Positions 63,470 through 64,000 of a stretch of 64,000 nucleotides of DNA are shown piece after piece. The notes beneath the pieces are model-generated. The model was given only the letters and a program-made list of their open reading frames with translations, did not search any database and was not told the DNA's origin. The translations under genes and the position numbers were made by a program. The stretch's first letter is position 1. Each line of letters opens with the position of its first letter. The stretch is from Armillaria gallica (Eukaryota > Basidiomycota > Agaricomycetes > Agaricales > Physalacriaceae), in contig JBANDB010000004.1 of assembly GCA_037576215.1 (NCBI GenBank), forward strand, positions 1,984,001-2,048,000, in the 5' to 3' direction.

Positions 63470-64000
63470 TTAGTCCGATAAGTCCCAATCTGAGTCTCCA
63501 TCTTCCTCATATATGGGTTCAGTTACGTATTGACTGGGGTCCATATTGCGATCATGTGGTTCTTTTAAAGTTTCAAACTCTGAACTGCCTCGACGGATGT
63601 ATGGGTACAATCGAAATGCTGCCACATTTTTCTTTAAAGGGGTCCCGTCTAATTCCTTTAGTTGGTAACTTCCTCCGAAGGTTTTCCGAATTACTTCATG
63701 GGGTCCTAAATATCGAGGCCGAGTTTTGAATCTGTTAACAGTCATTTCTAAACGACTATTTTGAACTAGTACTAGTTCTCCAGGGTTATAATCTTTCTTC
63801 AGCAGTCTATGCTCAAATCTGCGAATGGATTGTTCCCGAGATTCACATCGAGCTATTTTTAGCACTTCTGTTGCATGTTCTAGGTCTGCTGTGTGTCTCG
63901 ATAATTGCTTAATGTGGAGTGCTAGCAATTCTCCTGTCTTCATCCCTGAGTAGAATCCTTCAACCATGAATGTGGCATCTATTAAATCAAATGGCAGCAA
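63470..64000 (-). CDS. Gypsy (Ty3) pol, C-terminal end of integrase, partial
   Basis: The frame is open from the window edge to a stop at 63470. It contains the region after the integrase core: a helical stretch (IKQLSRHTADLEHATEVLKIARCESREQS), then the GPY/F-like block LVLVQNSRLEMTVNRFKTRPRYLGPHEVIRKTFGGSYQLKELDG (key residues R-YLGPHEV and GGSY), then FRLYPYI. The tail is acidic (EPIYEEDGDSDWDLSD). No chromodomain is seen before the stop. The catalytic core, RNase H and reverse transcriptase lie outside the window. Confidence 0.85.
   Translation of the reverse strand: MLPFDLIDATFMVEGFYSGMKTGELLALHIKQLSRHTADLEHATEVLKIARCESREQSIRRFEHRLLKKDYNPGELVLVQNSRLEMTVNRFKTRPRYLGPHEVIRKTFGGSYQLKELDGTPLKKNVAAFRLYPYIRRGSSEFETLKEPHDRNMDPSQYVTEPIYEEDGDSDWDLSD

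Overview
The window reads as nuclear DNA of a mushroom-forming basidiomycete (Agaricomycetes). Genes carry many short introns of about 50-60 bases and include tiny first exons. The families are typical of that group: seven-helix membrane proteins with an RCW..WG..W motif, F-box/LRR proteins, HET-domain proteins, tandem P450s, an NRPS-like synthetase, and Copia and Gypsy elements. No bacterial or organellar features were seen.

Region 1 (1-25.9 kb) is dominated by a tandem duplication of about 11.6 kb (1851-13490 and 13491-25145). Each unit holds two seven-helix membrane-protein paralogs (B, C), the mitochondrial elongation factor G1 gene (minus strand), SEC13 (divergent from it) and a HET-domain gene. 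The upstream HET copy is cut off at the duplication junction. The upstream unit also has one-base frameshifts in paralog C and in the EF-G gene, so only the downstream unit has a full intact set. A third, older membrane-protein paralog (A) lies at the left edge and is itself frame-broken.

Region 2 (26-36 kb) holds a small basic/acidic protein gene and an NRPS-like synthetase (adenylation - carrier - thioesterase, minus strand). A complete 5,034-bp Copia element with identical 318-bp LTRs and a 5-bp target duplication sits inside the thioesterase, on the codon of the predicted nucleophile serine. The carrier-domain serine motif also looks lost.

Region 3 (36-44 kb) holds an intact F-box protein, two decayed F-box/LRR-like genes, a relic of the small gene at 26.5 kb, and a chitin deacetylase with a secretion signal and a probable GPI tail.

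Region 4 (44.2-57.2 kb) is a three-unit diverged tandem array. All three P450 genes look intact. The linked HET genes are dead, with an in-frame stop and a frame break shared between units, so they were probably dead before the array formed.

Region 5 (57-64 kb) is gene-poor. It holds a decayed F-box/LRR segment, an FAD-monooxygenase gene truncated by a Gypsy LTR (698 bp, containing a 46-bp-period minisatellite), an accessory ORF of unknown function, and the end of a Gypsy pol gene that runs off the right edge.

The NRPS-like gene, three P450s and the FAD monooxygenase within 34 kb suggest a former natural-product locus disabled by retrotransposons; this is inference. Most frame breaks are single-base changes and several lie in short homopolymers, so consensus sequencing error must be excluded before the pseudogene calls are relied on.
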